From positions 8,906,166-8,970,165 of the forward strand of contig JAPTYO010000005.1 in the NCBI GenBank assembly GCA_036873135.1: a DNA stretch of 64,000 nt. The letters are read 5' to 3'. The position numbers and the translations under genes were made by a program. This DNA comes from Clarkia xantiana subsp. parviflora (lineage: Eukaryota > Streptophyta > Magnoliopsida > Myrtales > Onagraceae). Below, piece after piece: positions 35,370 to 47,639 of this stretch. The notes under the pieces were generated by a model. That model saw nothing but the letters and a program-made list of their open reading frames with translations, was not told where the DNA came from and ran no database searches. How positions within the stretch are numbered: the first letter of the stretch is position 1; each line of letters begins with the position of its first letter.

Positions 35370-38300
35370 TCTAGTATAATATATAATTTAGAAGCAATTA
35401 GGCTTTTAATTAGATTCATAATTTTCTGCCATGTCAGCTATAACTATTCTGATTGGTGCGTGGTCTGACACGCTTTACCTAATTATTCTCTCATGTGTGC
35501 GGCTGCTTCCTCACTCATGTTAGACTAGGGGTGGCAAACAGGTCGTGTCGTGTCGATTCGTGTCGTGTTATTTGTGACACACGTGTCAACAAATCTCTCG
35601 TGTCTAAACAGATCACTTTAAATATGACACAGACAGTTCTCGTGTCACACGGGAGTTGGCAGATATCGTGTCACACGGAACACAGACACAAGACACAGAA
35701 TTTTGTTTTTACACCAAAAAATATTACACTTTTTAGCCCAAAACTTTTACAAATGTTACAAAATCATCCTAAATCAAGCACCATCATATTTTGAAAAATA
35801 ATTGAATCTTCTCATTATACAAATAATAAGATAAAGAAAAATTACTTAAATATAAAAAATCGAACATTTCAAACAAAATAAGCCGATATCTAAATTTCAA
35901 GTTATCTTGAAGCTAGCACATGAAATCATATTATAAGTTTTTTTTGCCAATAGAAGTTTTTATTATTACAAACAATCATATTATAAGTTGTTTTTAAATA
36001 GATTAATGTACTAAATAGTTGCAATATTTTTAAAATTATTATTGATCATTATATATATATTTTTTTTTTGGCAAAATTATTGGGCTTTATATAAATATTA
36101 AGTTTCAAATAAGTCGTGTCGATGCGTGTCTATCGTGTACCTACAGATCAGATCTACACGGACTTGCCTAAAAACGTGTCTAGTCGTGTCACAGATCTAT
36201 AAGACACGGTCAGATTTTCGTGTAGATCAGGATACGAAAAAAAGCAGGTCCGTGTCAGATCGTGTCGTCGTGTCGTGTCAGCAATTGCCACCCCTATGTT
36301 AGACTGTTACTCCCAGTCCAAACATTTCATCGCCGTTTCATATCGTTCTATGGTGAAGATTCCATCTCTGTTTCACTTCAGCCGTCCGATTGAGATTTTC
36401 TCGATGCTCCGTAGCTCTTCCCCTCCCCGCGCTGCTGGTATATCCGTTACTTCGACCGACTGTTTCTTCCTGTATTCAATTCTTCAACGTTTCATATTTA
36501 ATAATAGCATCTTCGGTTGCATATCCTTCCATTTTCGCCGATTGGAAGCATCAGTTTCAGATCGTGGTTCCTCCGCTTGAAAATTTCGACGTTTAAATTG
36601 TACGCGTTTTCTGCTTTTTGTAGGACTAATCCGTTGAAATTACAGTATTTTCTCCTCCAATCAATTCTTGCTGCTCAACTTTTCAGATTTTGCTATATCT
36701 TCGGTTTCAAATCTTTTCGTTTCACCGATTATGATCATGAGGAAAGATTTCATCTGAAATACTTAGGAGATCACCCATGTTATGGGATCTACATGTGATC
36801 GGAAATACTCAGTAGATCACCCCATTTCACCAATTGCGAATAATTCACTCTACAATATTCCTCACTATTATGGGATCTACATGTGCAGTATGGTGTCTGA
36901 GGATTTGTTGGCTCAATGAGGCTTAAAAGAGGTTGAGAAGAAGAACAAGCAAAAAGCAGATATTCTTTACAGGTAAGCAATCAACCGGAATCACAAAGAC
37001 TGAATTTTATTATATATTTTTAGTTTGAATGGAATTGGAATTGAAGTTATTGATGAATTATATTACAAACAGGGGATCGAGAGATTTCTGCCATTTGAAC
37101 TTCATTCTTTTTGTTACATTCTTTCCAGCAGTTTTGATTTAAGAAAAAACTATTGCCTCTTATATACATTGATGTCATGTATATATTGTAGTTAATGATA
37201 TAGATCTTGCCTCTTATTTGTCAATTGTAGATTTTCTTTTCATGTAAGCAATCAATCACAATCACAAAACAATTATATTTGATGGATTGTGAAGATTATT
37301 AATCCTCTCTTAATATCTGTTCAAAATTCCAATAATAAAATGTTCGCCATGTATTTTATTTTAGTCTTGCAGCCTGGTAGTCTTGATTTGCAGATTTTCA
37401 GGGTTTCAGTTTCTCCGGTCGCTTTGTTCTCCATTACTCCAATCAAGCACGCAGCAACTCAGGTTTTCAAGGTTTCCGGTTCGCTATGTGCTCCATTACT
37501 CCAATCAAGCACGTTACATTAGCATCCATTACTTAAACTGAAGGTCTTATGGCCGTTTCTCTGTCAGGGTGCATGAAGATCGTCTTCTTCCGTCGATTTG
37601 TTTGTCTTCCAGCTCGGGTAATCGACCGTCAATTTGTTCACCTGGCTCTTCTTCCATCAACCGTTACCACGCCCTCCACCCGCCTCGCGTTTTCGTTTGC
37701 TCGCCCCACTTCCAGCATCCATTGCTGCACATTCAATCTACCTCGAGCCACTGTCGATTTGTTCACCTTGCTCTTCTTCCAATATTCATTACAGAGCGTT
37801 CCATCTTCCTCGAGCCTACACCGATTTGTTTGCCTAGATCTGACATGGAATGCCTTGATGATTATTTTCTCCTTTAATTGCAGAGGAGCTTGAGAATTTG
37901 AGTCATTTGGCAGGTAAATAAGATTTTGGAATCAGTCGAGATTGTTGAATTTGGGGAATCGTCTAGCTCAAAGCTTGGTGATTACATTCATCGATTAAAA
38001 CTTGGATTCCTCAGGAAGGTCACATTATAATTCAGAAGTCTCAGCGGGAGGTAGATCATGAATAACTTAAGCCGTCTATGATAGCCCCTACATAATTTCT
38101 TCCAATAACTTCTTTCGTCTGTGGACTGCTTTAAGATGATGAGGTATTCAAATTTTCTCTTAACCTCATTTTTCTATGTTGAAAAGGATGCAAGTTTTTG
38201 ATTTACATGCTAACAGGTTCGTGATTTATAATTGATGTATTCTGCAGAATCCAAATGGACAACTTTCTTTTTGTGAATATTTTAAAATCTTACAGCTCAG

Positions 38301-39098
38301 GTCTTATTTAACTATGATAAGTATGTGTGATTTTTTTTTAGCATTTTGATGGAGCTACATTGACATGGTATTATCTTCGTGTGCTGAGTTCTTTGGAAGT
38401 CTTTTCTTCATGAATATGACTAACAGTGGTCCCTAAGCAACTGGTTCTCAGTTATGAACAATAAAGACTTAGTTTTTTGTTGAGATGTGGAGGCTTGATA
38501 GTTGATAGCAGTGGCAACAATGAAAGAGATTGCAGCTGGTAATGATAACCAATCTTTGGTAGACATTTTAGTGAATATATATACATGCTTGATCACGTGA
38601 TTTGGATTGGAATTGGCAAGCAGTGGAGATGGTGAAAATCGCATTATATCTTATCAACTTATTGAGTTATTACTTATTGTAAGTGTTTGGTTACTTATTA
38701 TTGTCTTTTAAGTTGTGCATCAACTTTTTGGTCCATGGTTGGGTTTCTCAAAGTCCACATTTAGTATCTGGTGACTTATAGCTGAATAGATTTAGACTTT
38801 TTTAAGGCGCTTAATGGCATCACTAAAAGAGATTTTTGTCTTGCTCTTGCGTCTGAAGTCCGATAATTAGACGAATTTGCTTGACATCTAAAAGTTGACT
38901 TTTCCAAATTTCTTGAAGCGGGTTTGGAAAAATTCATCTTATTGACGTCATGTATTTATGTATTGCAATAAGTGTTATATGAATCGAATTATTTTTATGT
39001 ATGTTTGTTTAACTGTTGAAATATTGTCATATACTTTTTATACTTTTTTAGTTACTGAAAATATTGAACCCCGCGCAATGCGCGGGGCAAATACCTAG
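35370..39098 (+). mobile_element. putative Helitron B
   Basis: The 3' end is clear: hairpin ccccgcgcaatgcgcgggg (39069-39087), then caaatacCTAG (39095-39098) and T. A plausible start, TCTAGTATAATATATAATTT, is at 35370, but it follows C rather than the expected A. It contains a hAT element (35526-36296) and exon-like pieces, for example 36920-36973, a reading EVEKKNKQKADILYR that ends at a GT donor. CT-rich 37560-37830 has internal repeats (gatttgttcacc). The short open frames are not recognised. Confidence 0.6.
35526..36296. mobile_element. hAT-type element, second copy of the TAGGGGTGGCAA family
   Basis: Perfect 12-bp inverted ends TAGGGGTGGCAA / TTGCCACCCCTA are flanked by a perfect 8-bp duplication tgttagac (35518-35525 and 36297-36304). 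The subterminal cgtgtcgtgtc repeats are the same as in the element at 8947-10006, so the two are family members. It is non-coding. Confidence 0.93.
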
Positions 39099-41638
39099 TA
39101 TATTATATAATTTAGTTACCTTAATTTGGTAGTTGCCTAATATCATGCCATGTCATCATAGGGAAATCTTATTGGTTGATAGTTCAACTCTCCAAATTTA
39201 TCTCCATTTATGGTAGCAATTCCTTCTTAAATTGTACCGTTTATTTTGACTATTCCTTATTAATTATATTTGACTAATAAAATAGCAAAAAATAAATTAT
39301 AGTAAATATTCCATTTTGGCGTTTCCTTATTAATTAATTATATTTAATTAGTAAATTTGCAATAAATAAATATAGTAAAAAGAAGTCATTCAACGTTTGT
39401 CTTAAATCTCTTTCATTGATGTGGCTCTCCCCATTTTGTTTAGCTATATGTTCCGTTTTAATTGATAAAAAGTCTTTAATAATTTTTTTTGTAAATGCCC
39501 AATACCATGGAAGATCAGCGGGTTTGGATAATCTAAGGAATCTGCAACGCTGAAGAAGATTATCTAAAGTGGTGAGACCCCTTTAATTATTGTCTCCATT
39601 CGTTTCAGATCTACTATATTATATTAATTCGGTATCGGAAACCCTCTAGCCGACACGTGGACAGTCCACGTAGTCACCGTTTCCTAATTTAATCAGAATT
39701 TAATATGGGTTTTCTAAATTTAGATACATAATATTGATTGATTGAAAATTAAGAAGTATTTTTATCTCCTAATTTGGTCTCTACGCAATTTAAAGAAACA
39801 AATTAATTAAAAGTTTCCTTTTAAATTCATTATCTATACAGTTTGGTACCGGAAGACCATATGTCGCCACATAAGCAATATGTATATAGTAATAACTATT
39901 TTTAAAGAAATAAAGTTGAAATATGCATTTCCAAAATAGCTATATCGAATTATATTATAATCAAATATAACAATTAGTCATAAACGTTTACACAAGACTC
40001 TTGCTATTTATTATGGGGTAAATATATTTGTATAGATTTGTTAGTAGTTAGTAACTGAAAGTTTAAAACGATGGTGAAACCGCCAAAGGAAAAAAAATAT
40101 AAATCAATATATATAATAATAATAAAATCAATTAACATTATATATGTAATAAATAATATATAATTATAATAAGATATGTCACATTAAATATTACAAAATA
40201 TTTATATAGTAATAAAAACAATTCACATTATATCTAATAGATAAATTTAATAAAATAAGACTATACAAAATATATTATATAGATAATTATACATAATATA
40301 AAATAAAAAATTACTATATATTTTTTTCCAATATACTGATAGTTGTTATAGATAACTACTGTGTTAATTATATTTTTAGTGTAAATAATTATTTCCTAGG
40401 AAAATACATATATAAACAAATAAAAATAGTTAGAACAGATATATATAATAGGATAGTAAATATGTGCACTTCCCAATTTCTTAATATTAATTGATTAAGG
40501 GATCTATACATATTCTCTAATGGTATGTATATATATACACAAGTTGTTGTCTGTTGATAGATTTCAGATGTCCGACACGAAGATTTTAACGCTGCCAATT
40601 AATCAACTATTTGTTATAGAGTAAACAATTGTTATATTTCCACATAAAGTGTATGTTGCATATTTGTGTTTGGATTGATTTTTCATGTATTAAATATAAA
40701 TATTTGCTATATTGTTTTCTTTTCAATAACACACTAACAACATTGAAACTCACAATTCTAAATATTTATTTACATGCGATTTTTTTTTGCCATTATTTAC
40801 ATGATTTTACTATTTGCATTAATAGTGGCTTTTTTTTCTTTCATGATTCAGGTTAAAAGGAGCTATCTTCATGTGAGTTGGGTTCGTGCAGAGTTAGGTG
40901 TTGGAACACACGATCGGATAGAGTAACTATATATGTATATATTGTCGGTTAGAAGCTCATGATGTGTTAGGGTTTCTCAATTAGTGTGTTTCTTAAGTAA
41001 ATCAATATTTGAAGGTGTCAGTTCGTTTATGTATTGTAGTTTTTATTCGGTTTTCTCTAGATTGCGTTATGTAATGTTTATGTTGTAGAATTGTTTAGTG
41101 CCTTGTGTTTATTACTTGTGGTTTCTTTAATTGCAGAATTGACATGCAAAAGGGACCACATGAAAATATTACTTTAGAGGTGGATCAAAAGAGGTATGTT
41201 TTTTTTTTTTTTTTTTTTAATGTATTGATGACTTATGTTTTTCTTTTACTTTGTTATATTATTTTTATCGAAGACCTATGAAACATACTAATTGTTTTGC
41301 TATGAGATGCATGTACATGTAACAAATACATTTAACTATTTTTAAGTTCTCAAATAGATATATTATGTTACATAAATTTGGATTCCTTCCTTTGTATGAT
41401 TCTTAATATCTTGCTTTGGTAATATATACCTTTTTTTCACTTCTTTATTTAATTATCTAACATAATAACAATTTTGTTTATAATATAAATGGTCTGTCTA
41501 CGCATAATAATTAATAGGAGTGATTATCTTAAAATTCACATGTTCTGATTTTTTTTTATCAATGAACATGCAGCGGATGGATTTTTTTTCCCAACGAAGT
41601 AGATGGAATTCAAAAGTGATCACATCTTTATAAAAAGA

Positions 41639-41805
41639 GTGGTGATAGGGATTCCGACGTTCGGAATCCCAATCATCCGAAATTACTCACAGTGGCATGT
41701 GAATAATTTAACACTACTTCCTTGGGCTTTTATACCTCCCCTCACACTCGGAGGTTGTAGGAATTCCACTTTCGGAATTCCTATCATATCTGTTATAAAA
41801 ATGAC
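41639..41805. mobile_element. MITE-like element with a hairpin at each end
   Basis: The left end is itself palindromic (gggattccgacgttcggaat), and so is the right end (ggaattccactttcggaatt). The two ends also pair with each other (tgataggrattccga). Related sequences occur at 32848, 44588 and, as a tandem triplication, 60252. No clear target duplication was found. Confidence 0.6.
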
Positions 41806-42113
41806 AGCAGGATGTATTGATTATTAGTTTCATTTTTTCTAAATTTAAAATGAATCCCAAGCAATTATTAGATTCTTCTTCTTCAATTTTTTTGCAAATT
41901 ACCTTTATATTATCAATATATATATGTACTTAATTAGTAATTTAAGACTTAAATACTTTTTCCACCATCTAATCTAAATAAATAAAATTAACATTTACCA
42001 TATTAATATCGCATAATTTTTTCTAAATAGCACAAATCTTAATTTTTTTTCCAAAGCATATCTAAATTGTTATTATTTGGAAATTTATTATCTTATTTAA
42101 TTTTTTAAAAAGT

Positions 42114-42118
<5 letters not shown>

Positions 42119-42149
<31 letters not shown>

Positions 42150-42193
42150 AACTATTTTCATCATTATATATATGTACTTATAGTAATTATAAG

Positions 42194-42252
<59 letters not shown>

Positions 42253-42301
42253 AACTATTTTCATCATTATATATATGTACTTATAGTAATTATAAGAAAT
42301 A
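42119..42301. repeat. (TA)n runs within a 50-bp direct duplication
   Basis: The text ccaactattttcatcattat...gtaattataagaaat appears twice, around 42147-42198 and 42250-42301, separated by about 50 bp of pure ta repeat. It looks like a local slippage or duplication product. Confidence 0.85.
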
Positions 42302-44456
42302 TTTTGTACTATTATAATATATATTTTACTTTAAAATGCACATTCTTAATTAATATTTTCATGAATAACTATTTTCTTTACCTTCTGTTTTCAAAATATA
42401 AATTTGATAAGATGTGTTATTAATTTTACTTATCTACAATATTTAGACTCTAAAAAAACTAGAAAAAACTTTTTTCGGTCGTCCTAGAAAAAGTTAATAC
42501 AACAAAAATATATTAAAATTAATTATGTCCAACCCTTATTAGGACTTTTTTTTTCACTTTAATTTTTATTTTGTATTTTTTTCCCGCGCGGTGCGCGGGT
42601 TTAGTATCTAGTTTTTCATTAATCGAAGATGAATTTGCAATTTGGAATATTGTTATTTTTTGTAGGACATTTTTTTTTGGAGATTAATCAGTATAAGCTG
42701 ATTGTCCCACGACTGTGTAAGTATGATATTTATTCTTTACTGATTTTTTGTTTCTATGTATTTATTCTTAAAATCAGATGGAGACATAATATTTTGGTAT
42801 GTTTGCTAATACGTTTTTATTGAAACAGTAATATAATATTAATGGATGTTCTCATCATGCATATATCCCACATATTTCCTCTCCTTCCACCCTGTTGTAT
42901 TTATAAAACTGACATTGTTAAGTTAAATTTGATCAGGTAGAAGTAATTTATGATGGATTCTTTCTAAACATCACAAAAACCCACCCAAATGGACTCCTCA
43001 AGGTTGGTGATACTGGTTTCCCGATTGCTGCTACAAAGAAGTCGAGCAAGTCATCTATCATGATATGTCCCGGCACTTGATACAACTTGGTCAGTCACTT
43101 TAGCATTAGTATCAAATCAACGCTCCTTCATCTTTGCCTTAATTCAGTCATTTTTTACTATTTTGACAAATTAAGGCATCATCAGCCCAAAAGTGGATTC
43201 CGACTTGGTTTGTATTCTAGAAATTCACTTTTATTGTTTATAGTTTATGGGGTTATGTATTTGATTTATTTGTTGTAGGAAAGACCTTCTGGTGCCTCCT
43301 TTAGAGATTCGAAGTTTTCTGATACATGGGTTTGTTGGTTTGATTATAGAAGTCAAACATGTTACATAACTATATGTCGATTGCTTACCATATGATGTTA
43401 CATAAGAAGTTTTAATATATAATGTTTGGGGTTGTCCAATTATAGGAAATGATCAACTTTTAAATCCATCTTGCATCTATATTAACCTCTTCGGGTTGGA
43501 TGTGTTTTTCATGACATGATTTTAAGAGTATACACTAACCATATAGGCATACAAAAAGTAATATAAAACGAGCCTATCCAATTACCAAGGGGCAAGATTG
43601 TTCAGATAGTGCACATTTACGTGTCGATTAATTTATGGAGTAGCAAATTGGCATAATAATTGGTTTTTGAAGTTCAATAATTTATATTTCTTTCTTTCTT
43701 TATGTATTCAAATATGAGATCTCATCTTTCTAACTTTTTTTTTTTTTTCATATTTCAACTAGAATTATGACTTATCAAGTCTAAAATTGCATAAGTAGAA
43801 CTTAAGACATGCGCCTTAACCAACTGTCTCATAAGTCTGAACTTATGAGTAAAAGTATTTAGCACACTCTTATAGCAAATGTTCCTAAGGATCATATTTA
43901 CTTAACTAAGCATTTTTTATGGTGACAGGGGCACTTCCAAATTCCAACAAACAACATCATCAGATATTCATAATGTGTTACCATAGAATGTTGTATCATC
44001 GGCGTGATAATAAAAGGGATTCGTTTAATTTTTAAAAAGAGACTTAGCCACTGATGATAAGAGAATTCTCTTAATTTTGAGAAGAAAATTTGACCATATA
44101 AGAAAAATGTTTTCTTTAATGTTATGCATCTCTTTTAAGATGAAACATTATTTAGTTGTGGTCTTTTGAGTATTTGCAATTTCGTTTGTAGCCGGGGTGT
44201 TAGGCTTTTAAAGATCCTACTAATTTATTAAGAAAAAAATAATAATTAAATTTTCCATTGTATAATCGAAAACTTACAACATACAAATTATAATTTTCTA
44301 TGATTGATTAGTATTCAAGTAATTATGAAATCCTCTTTAATAAACTTTTATATGCATATTAGTCTACAATGTAAAGAATTGATTAACAAGATAATTCTAA
44401 AACAATAATACTTAAAAATATTGTACCCCGCGCATTGCGCGGGGCAAATAACTAGT

Positions 44457-44907
44457 AAATTATTAATTTAGAATCATTCTAATGGTCTAATTTGAATGAA
44501 AAACTAGACTGATAATGCCAAAACTGTCAGGTTATTATATATTAACAGAGACCTACTAGAAAATGGAAGCCGCCTCTATTATTAATGAGCAGTGATAGGG
44601 GTTCCGACTGTAGGAACCCCAAGATCACGAATCCTTTGTAAGTGGCAGGGGAGTAATTTCAAACAACATTGAGGTGTATTTTGTAGCAAGACAGAAATCG
44701 GATGTTTGGAATTCCGATTGTCAGAATGACAATCATTTCCCATTATTAATATAGTTAGTATTATATAAAAAAAGTGTATGCACAGACGGAATTTTCTACA
44801 TCAACACTAACCTAACATCATGACTAGAATTATTACCTAGTAAAAAGAATTGCAATGCTTCTTAATTCTCTAGCTAGGGCTTAAACTATATATACCTTGG
44901 AAATCAA
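44457..44907. other. space between Helitron C and the DUF1666 gene
   Basis: After CTAG it continues taaattattaatttag, again like a Helitron start, though no matching end follows. A member of the hairpin-ended MITE family is at 44588-44735 (gataggggttccgactgtag...gacaatcat). The rest is the presumed 3' UTR side of the gene on the minus strand. Confidence 0.5.
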
Positions 44908-47639
44908 CTAGCTAGGGAAGAGTAAAAAAGATGGTTCAACAAAAATTTTACGTTGCATGAAGTTAATTTGGCTCAATTTAGCGCTACACCACGTAAGATG
45001 ATCGGTTGATAGCCTCGACATGTTTAGCACTCTCCTCACCAACTTCATGTCCACTTGGGAGAAAAATGCAACAACTTGATCTGAAGATGAAGATGAAGTG
45101 TTGTTCCTCCCATCTCCTTGTTCCTCTTCTTCTTCTTGATAACGCTTTTTCAACTTTTTCAATATGCAGTTTCCCCCTTTCATTACTTCCTTGAGCTTCT
45201 TCTCTTTCTGTAAAGTAATGAATGCAACGAGCCTTAGATTAACTTTTTCACCCCCAAACTTTGTTAGAATTATTATTAGTACTTAAACAAACTTCATATA
45301 CATCCATGGACTTTTTGTTAATAACCATAAAAATATCCTTAAAATGAAAAACCATTTAACAACTGTGTCCATTTGGACTCAAGGATGGAAAATTAACCTT
45401 TTGAAGAGCAATTTGGACCCCAATGAACATGTCCAAATCGGCCGGGTCTTCAAGCTCAGGATGGGACCCTTTCCGACACGACCCACTTGCATCCTTATCC
45501 GCCCGAATGAACCGCCAAAACACCCGAATGGATTCCTCTATGATCTCCACCAACACATCACTAGTAACACCAAATTCACCCTTCACTCTTCCCTTCCTCT
45601 TCCCCCCCTTCACATGATCCTCTGCATTCACAACCCCAAAAACATGAATCTAACTCGAAACCCTGATGATCGGAATTTAAGATTGCCATTGATTAGCAAA
45701 GTAGATTAATCTGACCTCTAATGACGGGAACTTGAAGCAGATTCCGCAAAAAACACCGACTTTTCACATAGTATTCAACCCTCGGACCCTCAAACTCTTC
45801 ATTCTCCAAGAACCTGTTCATCACAACCTGTAGCTGCTGAAACTCCCCAGCAACCTCGTTGTAGCACCGTACCAGGAATCTGTCAGATTCCCACAAATCA
45901 AGAGCCTTTTCGTATTGCCAGTGCAGGAATTCCCAGGAGAGACAGAGCTGCCCCACATACACTGTTTCAAGATCCCCATGAAGCTCAGCTATGTACTTTG
46001 AGATTGGATCGTCTTGCTTCGCATTCTTCTTCTTGTTGCATAAGAAGAGTTTTGGAGGTAGAATCGATGTGAGATACGAGGATGAGGATTGGTTCTGAGT
46101 CAGGATTGGTTCCTTCGTCTTCAGAAGACCTTCATAACAAGAAATACATAATCAATATCAATTTTTTACATCGATTTTCTTCAAAAATTTCAGTCGGGTT
46201 TGCAGAAACTTAATCAAGTTGAGATTTTTATGTTGATTTTCTTCCAAATTTCATATGGGGTTTGCAATAACTAAATCAACTTCAGAGTTTTGCATTAGGC
46301 TATGATAAAAGATTCTAGGCGTATCTAACAGAAACTATATCAGGCATCTGATCTACATTACATATTTCTCAAACAGTTATGCTGTTTTATTCCCGCCAAC
46401 AAAACTTTGAACACATAGTTGAAGAGTATAGAGATTCAAGATCACGAAACTGACCTAGCGCATACATCTTCTGGTAATTCAAGATATCGAATTTCCTCAT
46501 CCGCTCTTTATAGCTCTTGTAGACCTTATGGATCTCAGAAATGAAAGCTCCTCTATCAGACTTCTCATCGATCTTCCATGGCTTCAGATCATCGATTACT
46601 TTCGGAGACTCAGAGTTTTCATCAATGGTGGGGAGCCCGGTCGCCTTAACTCTTTTGAGCTCCATCTTGAGCTGCTCTATCAAATCCTGATGCTCCCATT
46701 GATCATCTAGCTGCGACTCCTCGTTCTCTGTACCATTTTCCTGTGACTTTCTACCAAGCTCTTCTTCATCGAATTCCTTTGCCTTTTCAAATTCTTCTTC
46801 CTCATCACTTGTGGAATCAAGAAGGCGGCTCATGACTGAAAGCCCAGGGCTCGAGGTCATCGAGTCCGAATCAGAACACGAAAAAATATCAAATTTCTTT
46901 TGCTCAACAGAGAACTCACTCTTTGGTTCCTCATCCACCTGCAGTTCTTGTTCTTCTTCTTGTTCTTCTTCTTTTTCTTCTTCTTCTTCAACAAGTTTGA
47001 ATTTGTCAGGGATTTTTTCGTCTATCAAATCTACTTCCTCAACAAAATCAACTATTTCTCTTTGATTAGATTCTGTACAATCAAAAGAACAAACTTTGGA
47101 ATCAGCATCAAATTCTTCCAGATGACAAGTCGAAGCTTCCTCTTCCCCTACCAACTTGTGTGCAGACAAAATCTGAGAATCTCCAATGTCTTTCTGGGTT
47201 CTTGCATATTCATCAAAAGTTGGAAACTTGAATGAAAAGAGCAACTGTTGTGGTGGCGGTTCTACTTCATCAGACAGATCAGACACTGCATCAACCATGT
47301 CTGGCTCAGATTCCTCTGTTTCTACAATTCCAGACTCCACTGCATTATTTTCTGGTTTAGTTGAAAATATTTCAGAGGATTTCGCAGCTTCACTCAAATT
47401 GCATGGACGGTTTTCATCAACTTCGTATCTTCTTCAATAAAAGAAAATAAAATATAATTAATAATATTTTTTTCTTCTTTTAAATAATTCTCTTGAGAAT
47501 CAAACAGAAAATACCTGAAGAAAATCTTGTAGATGAGATGAAACAGAGGAACAATCAAAGAGGTGAGATAGGCCCAATCCATTTTGAGCAGATGAAATTG
47601 GCAGTCGAGCGAAACCTTGGTTGAGGTAGCCATCACCAT
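44908..47639 (-). CDS. DUF1666 family protein
   Basis: Five exons on the minus strand, 47515-47639, 46455-47431, 45716-46129, 45398-45621 and 44908-45207, keep the frame and give 679 residues. All introns are GT-AG. Residues about 20-45 form a hydrophobic segment (DWAYLTSLIVPLFHLIYKIF) that could anchor the protein in a membrane. A long acidic, probably disordered part follows, with runs of Glu/Asp (about 135-250). The C-terminal half carries the conserved DUF1666 blocks: EIHKVYKSYKERMRKFDILN, YVGQLCLSWEFLHWQYEKAL, VVMNRFLENEEFEGPRVEYY, EESIRVFWRFIRADKD, and a Lys/Glu-rich coiled-coil-like stretch near the end. Function is unknown; Arabidopsis members are sometimes mislabelled as ribosomal L34e-like. 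The first Met could instead be two codons or nineteen codons later. Confidence 0.9.

Larger units (their letters stand above)
39610..42611 (+). mobile_element. Helitron D, nested in Helitron C
   Basis: It has a canonical start A|TCTACTATATTATATTAA at 39610. The end is a hairpin cccgcgcggtgcgcggg (42583-42599) followed by tttagtatCTAG (42608-42611) and T, for a size of 3002 bp. It is non-autonomous. A 53-bp exon-like piece bounded by ...tgcag and gtatg is at about 41138-41192 (reading MQKGPHENITLEVDQKR). A small MITE-like element (41639-41805) and long (TA)n runs (42119-42250) are inside. Confidence 0.75.
39095..44456 (+). mobile_element. putative Helitron C, interrupted by Helitron D
   Basis: The 3' end is a hairpin (ccccgcgcattgcgcgggg, 44426-44444) followed by caaataaCTAG (44453-44456) and T. 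The left border seems to share CTAG with the end of Helitron B and continues tatattatataatttag, like the starts of A and B. Helitron D (39610-42611) is inserted in it. The segment 42940-43080 contains an open reading LLKVGDTGFPIAATKKSSKS that looks like a captured piece of an unidentified gene. Confidence 0.5.

Noticed and set aside
36275..36798. Overlapping ORFs of 68-101 codons
   Set aside because: They overlap the hAT end and have no recognisable protein similarity; frames differ and there is no consistent gene model.
46811..47065. Serine-rich ORF on the plus strand
   Set aside because: It is the reverse complement of the acidic part of the DUF1666 coding exon.
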